A DNA stretch of 64,000 bases from Actinomycetota bacterium (GTDB lineage Bacteria > Actinomycetota > Actinomycetes > Mycobacteriales > JACQDL01), in NCBI GenBank assembly GCA_016201065.1, contig JACQDL010000059.1, forward strand, positions 1 through 64,000, in the 5' to 3' direction. Numbering within the stretch: the stretch's first letter is position 1; the number at the start of each line of letters is the position of its first letter. Of the stretch, positions 49,946 through 57,517 are shown in pieces. The translations under genes were made by a program, and so were the position numbers. The notes below the pieces were generated by a model, which saw only the letters and a list, made by a program, of their open reading frames with translations, was not told the origin of the DNA and made no database searches.

Positions 49946-51112
49946 TCACCGCGCCGCGGCGCCGACCGGTTGGTAGGCGCACGCCGGGTCCTCGCCGAGC
50001 GGGTCCCCGCTCGTCGCGTAGGCACGGGCCCGCGAGCCGCCGCACGCGTCGGCGAACTCGCACCGGCCACACCGGCCGGTGAAGCTCGCGGCCCGGATGT
50101 CGACCAGCCGCCGATCGGTGCGGTAGATGTCGGCCAGCCCCCGGTCCCGCACGTTGCCCAGGCCGAGTGGCAGGAAGCCGGCCGGGTACACCTCGCCGTC
50201 GTGCGCCACGAACACGATCCCCTTCCCGTCCCGGGTCGCCGCGGTGTGCGCGCTCGGCCGGCCGGACGGCGGGCCGAGCAGGGCGGACAGCCGGCCGGTC
50301 AGCTCCCGGTACAGCCACCCGCCGGGCGCCGGTCCGCCCGCCCGGCGCTCGGCGACGACCCGGCGGAAGAACGGCGCCTCGACGGTGCGCACGATGAAGC
50401 CGTGGTGCGCGGCGTCATAGAGGAAGTGGCAGACCTCCTCGTGCTCGCCCGGTGTCAACGAGCCGGTGGCGACCCCCCGGCCGACGTGGACCAGGAAGAA
50501 CACCTCCCACATCTGCACGCCGGTCTCCGCCACCAGCGCGGCGATCTCCGGCAGCTCCTCGACGTTGGCCCGCATCACGGTGGTGTTCACCTGGACCGTC
50601 AGGCCGGCGCGCACCAGGTCACGGATCGCGGTGACGGTGGCCGGAAAGTGCCCGGCGATGCCGCGCACCCCCTCATGGGTCGCCGGCGTCGCCCCATCCA
50701 GGCTGATCGAGACGGCCTTCACCCCGGCGCTGACCATCCGCTGGATCGCCGCATCGGTCAGCGCCGGCGTGACCGACGGCGACAGGCATGTCGGGATGCC
50801 GAGGGACACCGCGCGGTCCACCAGGTCGAAGATGTCCGGCCGCAGCAGGCAGTCACCTCCGGTCAGCACCAGGATCGGGTACGGCCGGCCGAACCGGGCG
50901 ACCTGATCGATGAGCGCCAACCCCTCCGCCCTGGTCAGCTCACCCGGCAGCGCGTGCGGGGTGGCGCTGGCCCGGCAGTGCCGGCAGGCGAGCTGGCAGG
51001 AGCGGGTCGTCTCCCAGAACACGAGCATCGGTCGCCGCGCGAAGTCCACGCCACCGGAACGGTGCCGCACCGCGTCAGTGATCGGTTCGGCGGACGCCCG
51101 CGCGATGTCCAC
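49946..51112 (-). CDS. Radical SAM/SPASM protein (TIGR04053-like)
   Basis: A 388-residue radical SAM enzyme. TTRSCQLACRHCRASA near residue 35 holds the CX3CX2C iron-sulfur motif, and VLTGGDCLLRPDIFDLVDRA near 80 the SAM-binding GGE-like region (GGD here). The C-terminal SPASM part has CGRCEFADACGGSRARAYA near 349 and a last Cys near the end. SPASM enzymes modify peptides or assemble cofactors. No small precursor peptide is evident beside it, so the substrate is open. GTG 51112 has GGAGGAG about ten bases upstream. The gene lies alone between the XRE gene and an asparaginase operon. Confidence 0.87.
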   Translation of the reverse strand: MDIARASAEPITDAVRHRSGGVDFARRPMLVFWETTRSCQLACRHCRASATPHALPGELTRAEGLALIDQVARFGRPYPILVLTGGDCLLRPDIFDLVDRAVSLGIPTCLSPSVTPALTDAAIQRMVSAGVKAVSISLDGATPATHEGVRGIAGHFPATVTAIRDLVRAGLTVQVNTTVMRANVEELPEIAALVAETGVQMWEVFFLVHVGRGVATGSLTPGEHEEVCHFLYDAAHHGFIVRTVEAPFFRRVVAERRAGGPAPGGWLYRELTGRLSALLGPPSGRPSAHTAATRDGKGIVFVAHDGEVYPAGFLPLGLGNVRDRGLADIYRTDRRLVDIRAASFTGRCGRCEFADACGGSRARAYATSGDPLGEDPACAYQPVGAAAR

Positions 51113-51233
51113 GGTGACCCGTCTCCTCCCCGGCCGCCCCGGTCGGGCGCCCGCACCCATCGTGCTCGGCACGACGGCACCGGGCGTAGGGGCGAACGTC
51201 CCGGGGCCCGGCCACCGGGCGCCCGAACTCGCC

Positions 51234-51272
51234 GGTCACGGGCTCCTCGGTCACGGGCTCCTCGGTCACGGG
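51234..51272. repeat. 15-bp tandem repeat at the 3' end of the asparaginase gene
   Basis: Two full copies of GGTCACGGGCTCCTC (51234-51248, 51249-51263) and nine bases of a third. The third copy covers the asparaginase stop codon. Confidence 0.85.
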
Positions 51273-52234
51273 AGTGAGCGCAGGACGGCACCGATCCGGA
51301 CCGATCCGACCGGTCGGCCGCCGCCGAGCACCGGCGCCTCGGCGAACTCCGCCACCGCGCCGGCCGGAACGCCGAGCAGCCGGAGCGCCGCCGCCACCAG
51401 CGGTGGGCCGGCCCGGCTCGCACCGTCATCAACCTTCAGCGCGAACGCCGACCCGTCCGGCAGCGCGCCCGCGTGGACCCCCTCCGCGCCGTCCTTGAGG
51501 AGCAGGCCGGGCACGGCGCGCATCAGCACGGTGGTCTCGCGCCCGGTCCCACCGACCAGCTCGGGGTGGGCCCGCATCGCATCCGCGACCCGCCGCGGCG
51601 GCGTACCCGGTCCGGCGGTCACCAGCCGGGCGAACGCGCGGGCCAACCCGATCAGGCTGTACCCGAACACCGGCGCGCCGCAGCCGTCCACGCCGACCGC
51701 GGCCACCAGCTCGCCGGTCAGCTCCTCGGTCGCCACGCGCAGGGCCCGCTGCAGCGGATGGCCCGGGTCGGTGTACCCGGTCACCGGCCAACCGTTGGCC
51801 AGGCAGGTCAACAGCATCCCGGTGTGCTTGCCGGAACAGCTCATGATCACCCGCGCCGGAGTACCGCCGTCGGCGAGCAGCGCGTCCCGGGTCGGCTCGT
51901 GCAGCGGCAAGGCGGCCGGGCAGGCCAGGAACTGCTCGTCCAGACCGCGCGCGGCGAGCAGGGCACGGACCCGGTCCACGTGGATCGGTTCCCCGGAGTG
52001 GCTGGCCGCCACCAGTGCGAGGTCCGCCCCGGCGAGGTCGAGCCCCGCGCGCACCATGCCGACGGCCTGTATCGGCTTGTTCGCCGAGCGGGTGAAGCAC
52101 GGCTCCTCGGGCACCCCGAGCGCGAGCCGGGTGCCGCCGTCCGGGTCGAGCAGCACCATCGAACCGCGGTGCACGCTCTCCACGACACCGGAACGCACGA
52201 CGTCGACCAGCTCGACGCCGCGCGGCGCCCTCAC
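51266..52234 (-). CDS. L-asparaginase II-like protein
   Basis: A 322-residue protein of the asparaginase family typified by Rhizobium-type II enzymes. VVESVHRGSMVLLDPDG, CFTRSANKPIQAVGMVRAG near residue 46, AASHSGEPIHVDRV near 75 and VIMSCSGKHTGMLLTCLANG near 129 are the conserved Ser/Lys-bearing blocks. It hydrolyses asparagine to aspartate and ammonia, probably in the cytoplasm, since no signal peptide is seen. The GTG start overlaps the stop of the BKACE gene upstream (GTGA), which hints at a joint amino-acid breakdown operon. Confidence 0.9.
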   Translation of the reverse strand: MRAPRGVELVDVVRSGVVESVHRGSMVLLDPDGGTRLALGVPEEPCFTRSANKPIQAVGMVRAGLDLAGADLALVAASHSGEPIHVDRVRALLAARGLDEQFLACPAALPLHEPTRDALLADGGTPARVIMSCSGKHTGMLLTCLANGWPVTGYTDPGHPLQRALRVATEELTGELVAAVGVDGCGAPVFGYSLIGLARAFARLVTAGPGTPPRRVADAMRAHPELVGGTGRETTVLMRAVPGLLLKDGAEGVHAGALPDGSAFALKVDDGASRAGPPLVAAALRLLGVPAGAVAEFAEAPVLGGGRPVGSVRIGAVLRSLP

Positions 52235-53112
52235 CGGCCGCGCCGATCGAGCACACCGAGCAACGCCCGCGCGTCCGCAACCGGCATCGGCGGCCGCTGC
52301 GCGATCCGGGCCAACCCGGCCGCGCGGGCGACGAGCTGGGCGTTGTCCCGCACCGGCTCCCCGGCCGCGTAGCTGAGGGTGTCCTCCATGCCGACCCGCA
52401 GGTGCCCCCCGGCCGACAGCGCGGCGAGCGCCACCGGCAGGGTGCTGCGCCCCACCCCGGTCGCGGAGAAGGTCGCGCCGGGCGGCAGCGACTGCTGCGC
52501 GGCGACCAGGGCGTGGGTGGTGCCGGGCATCCCGCCCGGCACGCCCATGACCAGATCGCAGTGCACGTGACCGCCGTACGGCAGGCCGTGCTTGTCCAGC
52601 AACCGGGCCAGGCTGGTGAGCTGCCCCAGGTCGAAGATCTCGTACTCCGGCACGATCTGCCGATCCCGGAGCTGGGTGTGCAGCTCGACGATGAAGTCCC
52701 ACCGGTTGGTGAAGACGTCCCGGCCGAAGTTCACCGTGCCCATCGAGCAGCTCGCGCCGTCCGGGTTGGACTCCAGCACCCGCAGCCGGTCCGCCTCGCT
52801 GTCGCTGACCGACCCGCCGGAGGAGACCTGCACGATCAGGTCGGTCCGCTCGCGCAGCGCGGCCACCGTGTCGGTGAGCCGGCCGACGTCGAGGGTCGGC
52901 CTCGCCTCGCCGTCCCGGATGTGCACGTGGATGATCGACGCGCCGAGCTGCGCGCAGTCGATCCCCGTGCGTACCAGCTCATCCAGGGTCACCGGCAGCG
53001 CGGGCACGTCGGACTTCGCGCTCTCCGCACCGGTGGGTGCGACCGTGATGATGGTCGCGGCACCGGCCGGGATGACCGGACCGGTGGCGGCCGCGACGGG
53101 CATGGGTGTCAT
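52231..53112 (-). CDS. BKACE-family beta-keto acid cleavage enzyme
   Basis: A 293-residue TIM-barrel enzyme (DUF849/BKACE, typified by 3-keto-5-aminohexanoate cleavage enzyme Kce). Zinc ligands are in SIIHVHIRDGEARP near residue 60 and GGHVHCDLVMGVPGGMPG near 182; VQVSSGGSVSD and GASCSMGTVNFGRDVFTNRW are further family blocks. BKACE enzymes split a beta-keto acid with acetyl-CoA into acetoacetate and a CoA ester. The exact keto acid is unknown; no lysine-fermentation genes are near. It overlaps the asparaginase gene. Its 5' leader consists of 16-bp tandem repeats. Confidence 0.9.
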   Translation of the reverse strand: MTPMPVAAATGPVIPAGAATIITVAPTGAESAKSDVPALPVTLDELVRTGIDCAQLGASIIHVHIRDGEARPTLDVGRLTDTVAALRERTDLIVQVSSGGSVSDSEADRLRVLESNPDGASCSMGTVNFGRDVFTNRWDFIVELHTQLRDRQIVPEYEIFDLGQLTSLARLLDKHGLPYGGHVHCDLVMGVPGGMPGTTHALVAAQQSLPPGATFSATGVGRSTLPVALAALSAGGHLRVGMEDTLSYAAGEPVRDNAQLVARAAGLARIAQRPPMPVADARALLGVLDRRGR

Positions 53113-53113
53113 G

Positions 53114-53161
53114 GTCGCATGCTGTCAGAGTCGCGTGCTGTCAGAGTCGCATGGTGTCAGA
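53114..53161. repeat. Three tandem 16-bp repeats between ygfZ and the BKACE gene
   Basis: Units GTCGCATGCTGTCAGA (53114-53129), a copy with one change (53130-53145) and another (53146-53161). The tract covers the ygfZ stop codon and the leader of the BKACE gene, so a change in copy number would alter both the ygfZ tail and the spacing to the next start. Confidence 0.9.
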
Positions 53162-54238
53162 CCTGGCGCGGGGCACGTCGGTGAGATCGCTGGACGGGTC
53201 GACCACGGCGGCGAACCCGCCTACGGTCAGCGGGTCCTGCGCGGACACCGATCGCTTCAGCAGTGCCAGCGCGAGCTGACCGAGCTCGTGGTGCCGCACC
53301 GCCGTGCCGACCCGACCGACGGTGCGCCCACCGGACTCCACCGGGTCGCCGGTCGCCGGCAGCTCCTCCGACTCGCCGGACAGGTGCAGCAGCACGAGCC
53401 GCCGCGGCGGCCGGCCGAGGTTGTGCACCCGGGCCACCGTCTCCTGGCCCCGGTAACACCCCTTGTCGAGGTGCACGGCCACCCCGATCCAGCCGACCTC
53501 GTGTGGGAGGGTCCGGTGGTCGGTGTCCACCCCGAGCCGGGGTCGCCGGGCAGCCACCCGGAGCGCGTCGTAGGCCCACAGCCCGGCCGGTACGGCGCCG
53601 GCATGGGTGAGCCGCTCGGCCGCCTCGCGCAGCAGGTCCCTCGGCACCACCAGGTCGACGATCGGGATCGGTTCACCGTCCGGCTGCTCGAACGCCGGCA
53701 TCCGGCGGGCCCAGCCGCCACCGGCCAGGCTGACCACCTCGGATGGTTCCGCCGGTGGCGGCACCCCAGCCCGGGCCAGCACCTCGTCCGCGGTCGGGCC
53801 GAGCACCGAGAGAACTGCCCACTCGGCGGTGACATCGGCCGGGTCGACCCGGAGCAGGAACCGCATCGACTGCAGGTAGGCCAACAGCGCCGCGGTGCTG
53901 CCCGGCTCCAGGTCGAGCCAGGTCACCCCGCCGAGCTCGGCAAGCACGGCATGGTGCTCGACGTGGCCGTGCGGGGAGAGCACCAGCGCCTCGGTGCCGG
54001 TGCCCTCGCGCAGCTCGCGCAGGTGCTGGCTGGTGATGTCGTGCAGCCAGGACAGCCGGTCGGCGCCGGAAACCTCGACGACGCCCCGATGGCTGCGGTC
54101 CACCCAGCCGGCTCCGGAGACGATCAGGCGCTGCTCCCGGAGCGGGTCTCCGTAGTGCATGGCCACCGCGGCGTCCCGGCCGGCACCGGGGACCGCGCCA
54201 GCCCGGTCGAGCAGCGGGGAGCTCAGGTCTGTTGACAT
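53141..54238 (-). CDS. ygfZ: Folate-binding protein YgfZ
   Basis: A 365-residue protein related to the T-protein of glycine cleavage. VEVSGADRLSWLHDITSQHL near residue 52 and the hallmark HLDKGCYRGQETVARVHNLG near 258 are present; the cysteine in KGCYRGQE is essential in E. coli YgfZ. It helps maintain iron-sulfur enzymes, using tetrahydrofolate. ATG 54238 overlaps the fur-like gene end by 16 bases; an in-frame GTG nine bases earlier is possible. The last residues (SDTMRL) are encoded by the tandem repeat and differ from typical family ends. Confidence 0.92.
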   Translation of the reverse strand: MSTDLSSPLLDRAGAVPGAGRDAAVAMHYGDPLREQRLIVSGAGWVDRSHRGVVEVSGADRLSWLHDITSQHLRELREGTGTEALVLSPHGHVEHHAVLAELGGVTWLDLEPGSTAALLAYLQSMRFLLRVDPADVTAEWAVLSVLGPTADEVLARAGVPPPAEPSEVVSLAGGGWARRMPAFEQPDGEPIPIVDLVVPRDLLREAAERLTHAGAVPAGLWAYDALRVAARRPRLGVDTDHRTLPHEVGWIGVAVHLDKGCYRGQETVARVHNLGRPPRRLVLLHLSGESEELPATGDPVESGGRTVGRVGTAVRHHELGQLALALLKRSVSAQDPLTVGGFAAVVDPSSDLTDVPRARSDTMRL

Positions 54239-54639
54239 CGCGCACACGTCCCGAAGATGGTGAGGTGGCCGACGTCCACCGCGAAGCCCCGCTCCAGGGC
54301 AAGCCGGCGGACGACGTCATGGACCAGCTCGACGGGCGCCTCGCCAACCTCGGCGCAGTTGCGGCACACCACGTGGACGTGCTCGTCCTCGGCGGGGTGG
54401 TATGTCGGGGCGCCGTGGTCGAGGTGGGTATGCCGGACCAGGGCGAGCTGCTCCAGCAGTTCCAGGGTGCGGTAGACGGTGGTGATGTTGACCCCTGGCG
54501 CGGTGCGCCGTACCTCCTGCGCGATCACGTCCGGGGTCGCATGCTCCAGCCGGCGCACCGCGTCCAGCACCAGCTGGCGCTGCGGGGTCAACCGGTACCC
54601 ACGGGCCCGGAGCGCACGATGGAGCTCAGCACGGGCCAT
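54223..54639 (-). CDS. Fur-family metalloregulator
   Basis: A 138-residue metal-dependent repressor. The winged helix spans residues 1-85 (LRARGYRLTPQRQLVLDAV, ITTVYRTLELLEQLALVRH). Metal residues follow: HLDHGAPTYH, DEHVHVVCRNC and, near the end, FGTCARCQQ, giving the two CxxC pairs of the structural zinc site. Metal specificity (Fe or Zn) cannot be told from sequence. It precedes ygfZ, an Fe-S maintenance gene, on the same strand with overlap, and is divergent from pabC by 36 bases. Both links favour an iron or redox role (inference). Confidence 0.9.
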   Translation of the reverse strand: MARAELHRALRARGYRLTPQRQLVLDAVRRLEHATPDVIAQEVRRTAPGVNITTVYRTLELLEQLALVRHTHLDHGAPTYHPAEDEHVHVVCRNCAEVGEAPVELVHDVVRRLALERGFAVDVGHLTIFGTCARCQQT

Positions 54640-54675
54640 GCGTCCGATGATAGGTGGTCGCTAGGCTCAGCAACC

Positions 54676-55527
54676 GTGGCGGATCGTGTGGTCGGGGTGC
54701 TGGGCGGCGGGCTGGTCGATCCCACGGCACCGCTGGTGCGGGCCGATGATCTCGGCGTGCTCCGTGGTGACGGCTGTTTCGAGTCGATGCTCGTCATCGA
54801 CGGGGACATTGTGGCGTTACCGGCCCATCTCGCCCGGTTGGCCCGCTCGGCCGCCAGCCTAGAGCTCCCCGCGCCCGACCAGTCCGCCTGGCGGGAGCTC
54901 GCCAGGCGGGTCACCACGGCGTGGGGCCGGGACGGGGAGGCGGTGCTCCGCCTGATCCTCACCCGAGGTCCGGAGGGCGGCCCGACCGAGGGCGGCCCGA
55001 CCGGGTTCGCCATCGTCGGCCCGCTGCCGCCGGACACGCTGCGGCAACGGGAGCACGGCGTGCACGTACTGGCCCTGTCCCGGGGGCTGCCGTCCGGCCT
55101 CGCCGGCTCGGCACCGTGGCTACTGGCCGGCGTCAAGACGCTCTCCTACGCGGTGAACATGGCGGCACTCCGGCACGCCCGATCCTGTGGCGCCGACGAT
55201 GTGATCATGACCAGCGCCGAGGGACGGGTGCTGGAGGGGCCGACCTCGACCGTGCTGTGGGCGGTCGGGGACACCCTGCACACGATCCCGTCCGCCGAGC
55301 CGATCCTTGCCGGCACGACCATCGACGAGCTGTTCGGGGCCGCGCCCGGACTCGGGCTGCGGACCGCCCTGACCACCGCCACCGTCCCCGACCTGCTGGC
55401 GGCTGACGGGGCGTGGCTGATCTCCAGCATCCGCCGGGTTGCCGCCGTACGGAGCCTCGACGGCCGGCCGCTGCCGGACTGCCCGCTCGACGAGACGATC
55501 AGGGGCGTGCTCCTCAGAGGTACCTGA
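54676..55527 (+). CDS. pabC: Aminodeoxychorismate lyase / class IV aminotransferase
   Basis: A 283-residue fold-type IV PLP enzyme. LVRADDLGVLRGDGCFESML near residue 20, the Schiff-base lysine in LLAGVKTLSYAVNMAALRHA near 153, and TSAEGRVLEGPTSTVLW near 178 match the family. It most likely splits aminodeoxychorismate to p-aminobenzoate and pyruvate for folate, which suits the YgfZ neighbour; a branched-chain or D-amino-acid aminotransferase is the alternative. It corresponds in position to Rv0812. A short GGPTEGGPT duplication lies near residue 97. The GTG at 54676 is used. Confidence 0.85.
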   Translation: MADRVVGVLGGGLVDPTAPLVRADDLGVLRGDGCFESMLVIDGDIVALPAHLARLARSAASLELPAPDQSAWRELARRVTTAWGRDGEAVLRLILTRGPEGGPTEGGPTGFAIVGPLPPDTLRQREHGVHVLALSRGLPSGLAGSAPWLLAGVKTLSYAVNMAALRHARSCGADDVIMTSAEGRVLEGPTSTVLWAVGDTLHTIPSAEPILAGTTIDELFGAAPGLGLRTALTTATVPDLLAADGAWLISSIRRVAAVRSLDGRPLPDCPLDETIRGVLLRGT

Positions 55528-55542
55528 ACGCCAGAATTTTCG

Positions 55543-55571
55543 TTGCCCGGACCGCGGGAGATCGCTACCGT
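55543..55571 (+). promoter_or_regulatory. Sigma-70-like promoter before a mini-ORF
   Basis: TTGCCC at 55543-55548, a 17-base spacer and TACCGT at 55566-55571. A strong ribosome site and a 12-codon reading frame begin about 25 bases downstream. The 281-bp gap between pabC and the lipoprotein gene contains nothing else that I can support. Confidence 0.5.
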
Positions 55572-55603
55572 GCGCGGTACACGAGAAGGGAGGTGGTCCG
55601 GCG

Positions 55604-55642
55604 TTGAATAGTTACTGGACTCGTGAGGTGGCTGTCCGCTAG
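55604..55642 (+). CDS. Possible 12-residue leader peptide or micro-ORF
   Basis: A TTG-started frame encodes LNSYWTREVAVR and stops at TAG. GGGAGGTGG lies nine bases upstream, one of the best ribosome sites in the window, and a good promoter precedes it. No longer frame continues and the opposite strand holds only the 3' end region of a lipoprotein gene. The peptide may be a short regulatory peptide, the start of a gene lost downstream, or an artefact. I do not recognise it. There is no gene to the right on the same strand for it to attenuate. Confidence 0.3.
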   Translation: MNSYWTREVAVR

Positions 55643-55808
55643 CTGCTTTCGTCCTCGACTCGTCGCCCGGACGGCGGCGCGAATCCCAGACAGTCACCGG
55701 ACCCCCAGGTGCCGACCAGTCCAGTCGGCCCACGCGGCGCGCAGCGCCAGGTGGAACAGCCTGGGGGTCTTCCACGTCCGGCGCCGGCCGCAACCGTGGC
55801 CCGCGGAA

Positions 55809-56573
55809 CTAGAACGCCTCGATGGCGGCGAGCACCGCCGCCGAGCCAGCGGGGAGCACCAGCGGATCGAGCAGGCCATGGCCGCTGAACACGAACACGA
55901 CCAGGGTGTCGCCCCGGCGCAGGACCGTGAGGTCGTGGCGCAGGAGACCGGTGTCCCCGGCCTTCCCGGTCAACGCGAGGGCGAGCGACTGGTCACCCAG
56001 CTCCGGATCCGGCAGGCGGGTCACCCCGAACCGCACCGAACCACCGTCGGCGTCGCGGGCGGTGAAGGTCCGACATCTCACGCTCGCCCGTGCCAACGCG
56101 TCCATCTCGTCGGCTGCTGTGGCAGGAAGCACCGCCACCCGCTCGGCGAGAAACGGCCCCAGCGGACCACCGAGGAAACCGCGGGCCGCCCTGACCTGCG
56201 CCTGCCCGAGGGCCAGCTCGAAGCGGTCCAACGCCGGGCACCCTGGCGGCAGGTCGGTCGGCGTGGACTGGTCGACCAGCGGGTCAAGCTGGAACACGCC
56301 GGGAAGACTCCCCGCCGCAACGAGCATCCCGTCCGCCTGCTCCACCGTGGCCCGAAACGGGCTCCCGCCCGGGGAGCGGCCGGGTGGCCCGCTGGGCGAC
56401 CGGCCCGGTGTTGCGGTGCCGGCGCGGTCGGAACTGGGCGCTGCGGCCGACCCGGTCGTCGCGGCCGGGTCGGCCACGTACTCGGCGACCGGAACGCCGA
56501 CGGGTGGCCGCGGACCGCAGCCGACCAGCGCGACCGCGGCGAACACGACCGCGACCGGCACGCCCGGCCGCAC
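55809..56573 (-). CDS. Exported lipoprotein of unknown function
   Basis: A 254-residue lipoprotein. The signal peptide (VPVAVVFAAVALVGCG) ends in the lipobox LVGC, so the mature protein is anchored by a diacylated cysteine near residue 19. A Pro/Ser/Gly-rich linker reaches about residue 70, followed by a globular domain without known motif (PGVFQLDPLVDQSTPTDLP, CRTFTARDADGGSVRFGVT, GDTLVVFVFSGHG). GTG 56573 lies five bases after the nitrobindin stop, so both are in one transcript. The longer open frame to 57020 overlaps the nitrobindin gene and is rejected. Confidence 0.78.
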   Translation of the reverse strand: MRPGVPVAVVFAAVALVGCGPRPPVGVPVAEYVADPAATTGSAAAPSSDRAGTATPGRSPSGPPGRSPGGSPFRATVEQADGMLVAAGSLPGVFQLDPLVDQSTPTDLPPGCPALDRFELALGQAQVRAARGFLGGPLGPFLAERVAVLPATAADEMDALARASVRCRTFTARDADGGSVRFGVTRLPDPELGDQSLALALTGKAGDTGLLRHDLTVLRRGDTLVVFVFSGHGLLDPLVLPAGSAAVLAAIEAF

Positions 56574-56578
56574 GAGAC

Positions 56579-57115
56579 CTAGCCGGCGACCCGGGCCAGC
56601 CGCGCCGACAGGTGCGGCTGGAGCGGCTGACCCATCGCGGCCATGTCCATCGCGTACATCAGCTCGCCATCGACCACGCCGTAGAGCCGGTGGTTGGCGG
56701 TGACCTCCTTGGCGGTCGGCGTACGGGCCACCACGTCGGTCGACATCTCCCACTGGGTGGGGCCGCGGACCACGCCGAGGTAGACCTCGACGATCCCGGT
56801 CGGGTGGCTCAACAGCACCTCGAAGTCGGTGCCGGAGCCCGGGCGCCACCAGCCGACCTCGCGGGCCGAGGGACGGAGCACCTCGCCATCTGGGCCGATC
56901 AACCACGTGATCGACTGGTAGGAGAGGAAGGGCCGGCCATCGTGCCCGAAGCGGACCTCCTGCTCGTAGCTGAAGTCGGCATCGAGCGTGGGGTAGCCAC
57001 CCCTGCCGGTCCCCCGCCACACCCCGACCAGGGGAAGGAATGGCAGGAGCGCCGGGTGCAGGTCGGGGCCGTCCCGAAGATCAACGGTGTCGGCGGGGAC
57101 CGGCAGCCCGGACAT
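56579..57115 (-). CDS. Nitrobindin-like haem protein (peroxynitrite isomerase family)
   Basis: A 178-residue beta-barrel of the FABP/nitrobindin type (DUF1794). The signature GVWRGTGRGGYPT near residue 31 equals GxWxGxG, and the C-terminal GQPLQPHLSARLARV supplies the proximal haem histidine. Such proteins bind ferric haem and isomerise peroxynitrite to nitrate. It is the counterpart of Rv0813c, next to pabC (Rv0812). The ATG shares its first base with the stop of a small upstream frame, so coupling is likely; a GTG three bases earlier is an alternative start. Confidence 0.9.
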   Translation of the reverse strand: MSGLPVPADTVDLRDGPDLHPALLPFLPLVGVWRGTGRGGYPTLDADFSYEQEVRFGHDGRPFLSYQSITWLIGPDGEVLRPSAREVGWWRPGSGTDFEVLLSHPTGIVEVYLGVVRGPTQWEMSTDVVARTPTAKEVTANHRLYGVVDGELMYAMDMAAMGQPLQPHLSARLARVAG

Positions 57116-57237
57116 CACCGCAGCTCCCCGACGGCCAGCCGGTAAGCCACCCGAGCTGCCGCCCCACCGATCACCGCGAAGGCCACGAGCAGGACCATGA
57201 GGAACGCCGTCGCAAGCACAGCGCCGAGCATAGCCAC
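57115..57237 (-). CDS. Possible 40-residue single-helix membrane peptide
   Basis: A short frame from GTG 57237 gives about 40 residues with one hydrophobic helix (GAVLATAFLMVLLVAFAVIG) and a basic/polar end (RVAYRLAVGELR). Its stop overlaps the nitrobindin start (TGATG), the arrangement used for coupled genes in this window, which is the main support. The start lacks a clear ribosome site. The upstream 280 bases to lmeA read as low-complexity Arg/Ala in every frame and hold nothing else that I trust. Confidence 0.4.
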   Translation of the reverse strand: MAMLGAVLATAFLMVLLVAFAVIGGAAARVAYRLAVGELR

Positions 57238-57517
57238 GCCCGAGCCGGCCTGTGTTCGGCGGTCACCACACTTGCCAGCCGCCGGCTCGTCGCGGCGCCA
57301 CAGGCGGCGGCGCGCCGACGAAGCCAGAACCGTCGTGCGCGCCGCCGTGCCCACCCGGAGCAGCTCGGCCGGCAGCCAAGAGAGCGAAACACGGCCAGCA
57401 GGGTCAGGGTGCCGCACTCTCCCCCGGTTGACTACCGATTGCACACGATGAGCTACGTCCCGTGAGCGTCACCATTGTGCTCTCCCGGTCGCCGAATGTG
57501 AAACGGCGGCGAACCGG

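Noticed and set aside
53114-53161. CRISPR array
   Set aside because: The 16-bp units are directly adjacent without spacers and no cas gene occurs in the window. The same holds for the tandem tracts at 7979, 30997, 35082 and 51234.
56574-57020. In-frame extension of the lipoprotein gene upstream of 56573
   Set aside because: It overlaps the well-supported nitrobindin gene in another frame and would bury the signal peptide and lipobox inside the protein.
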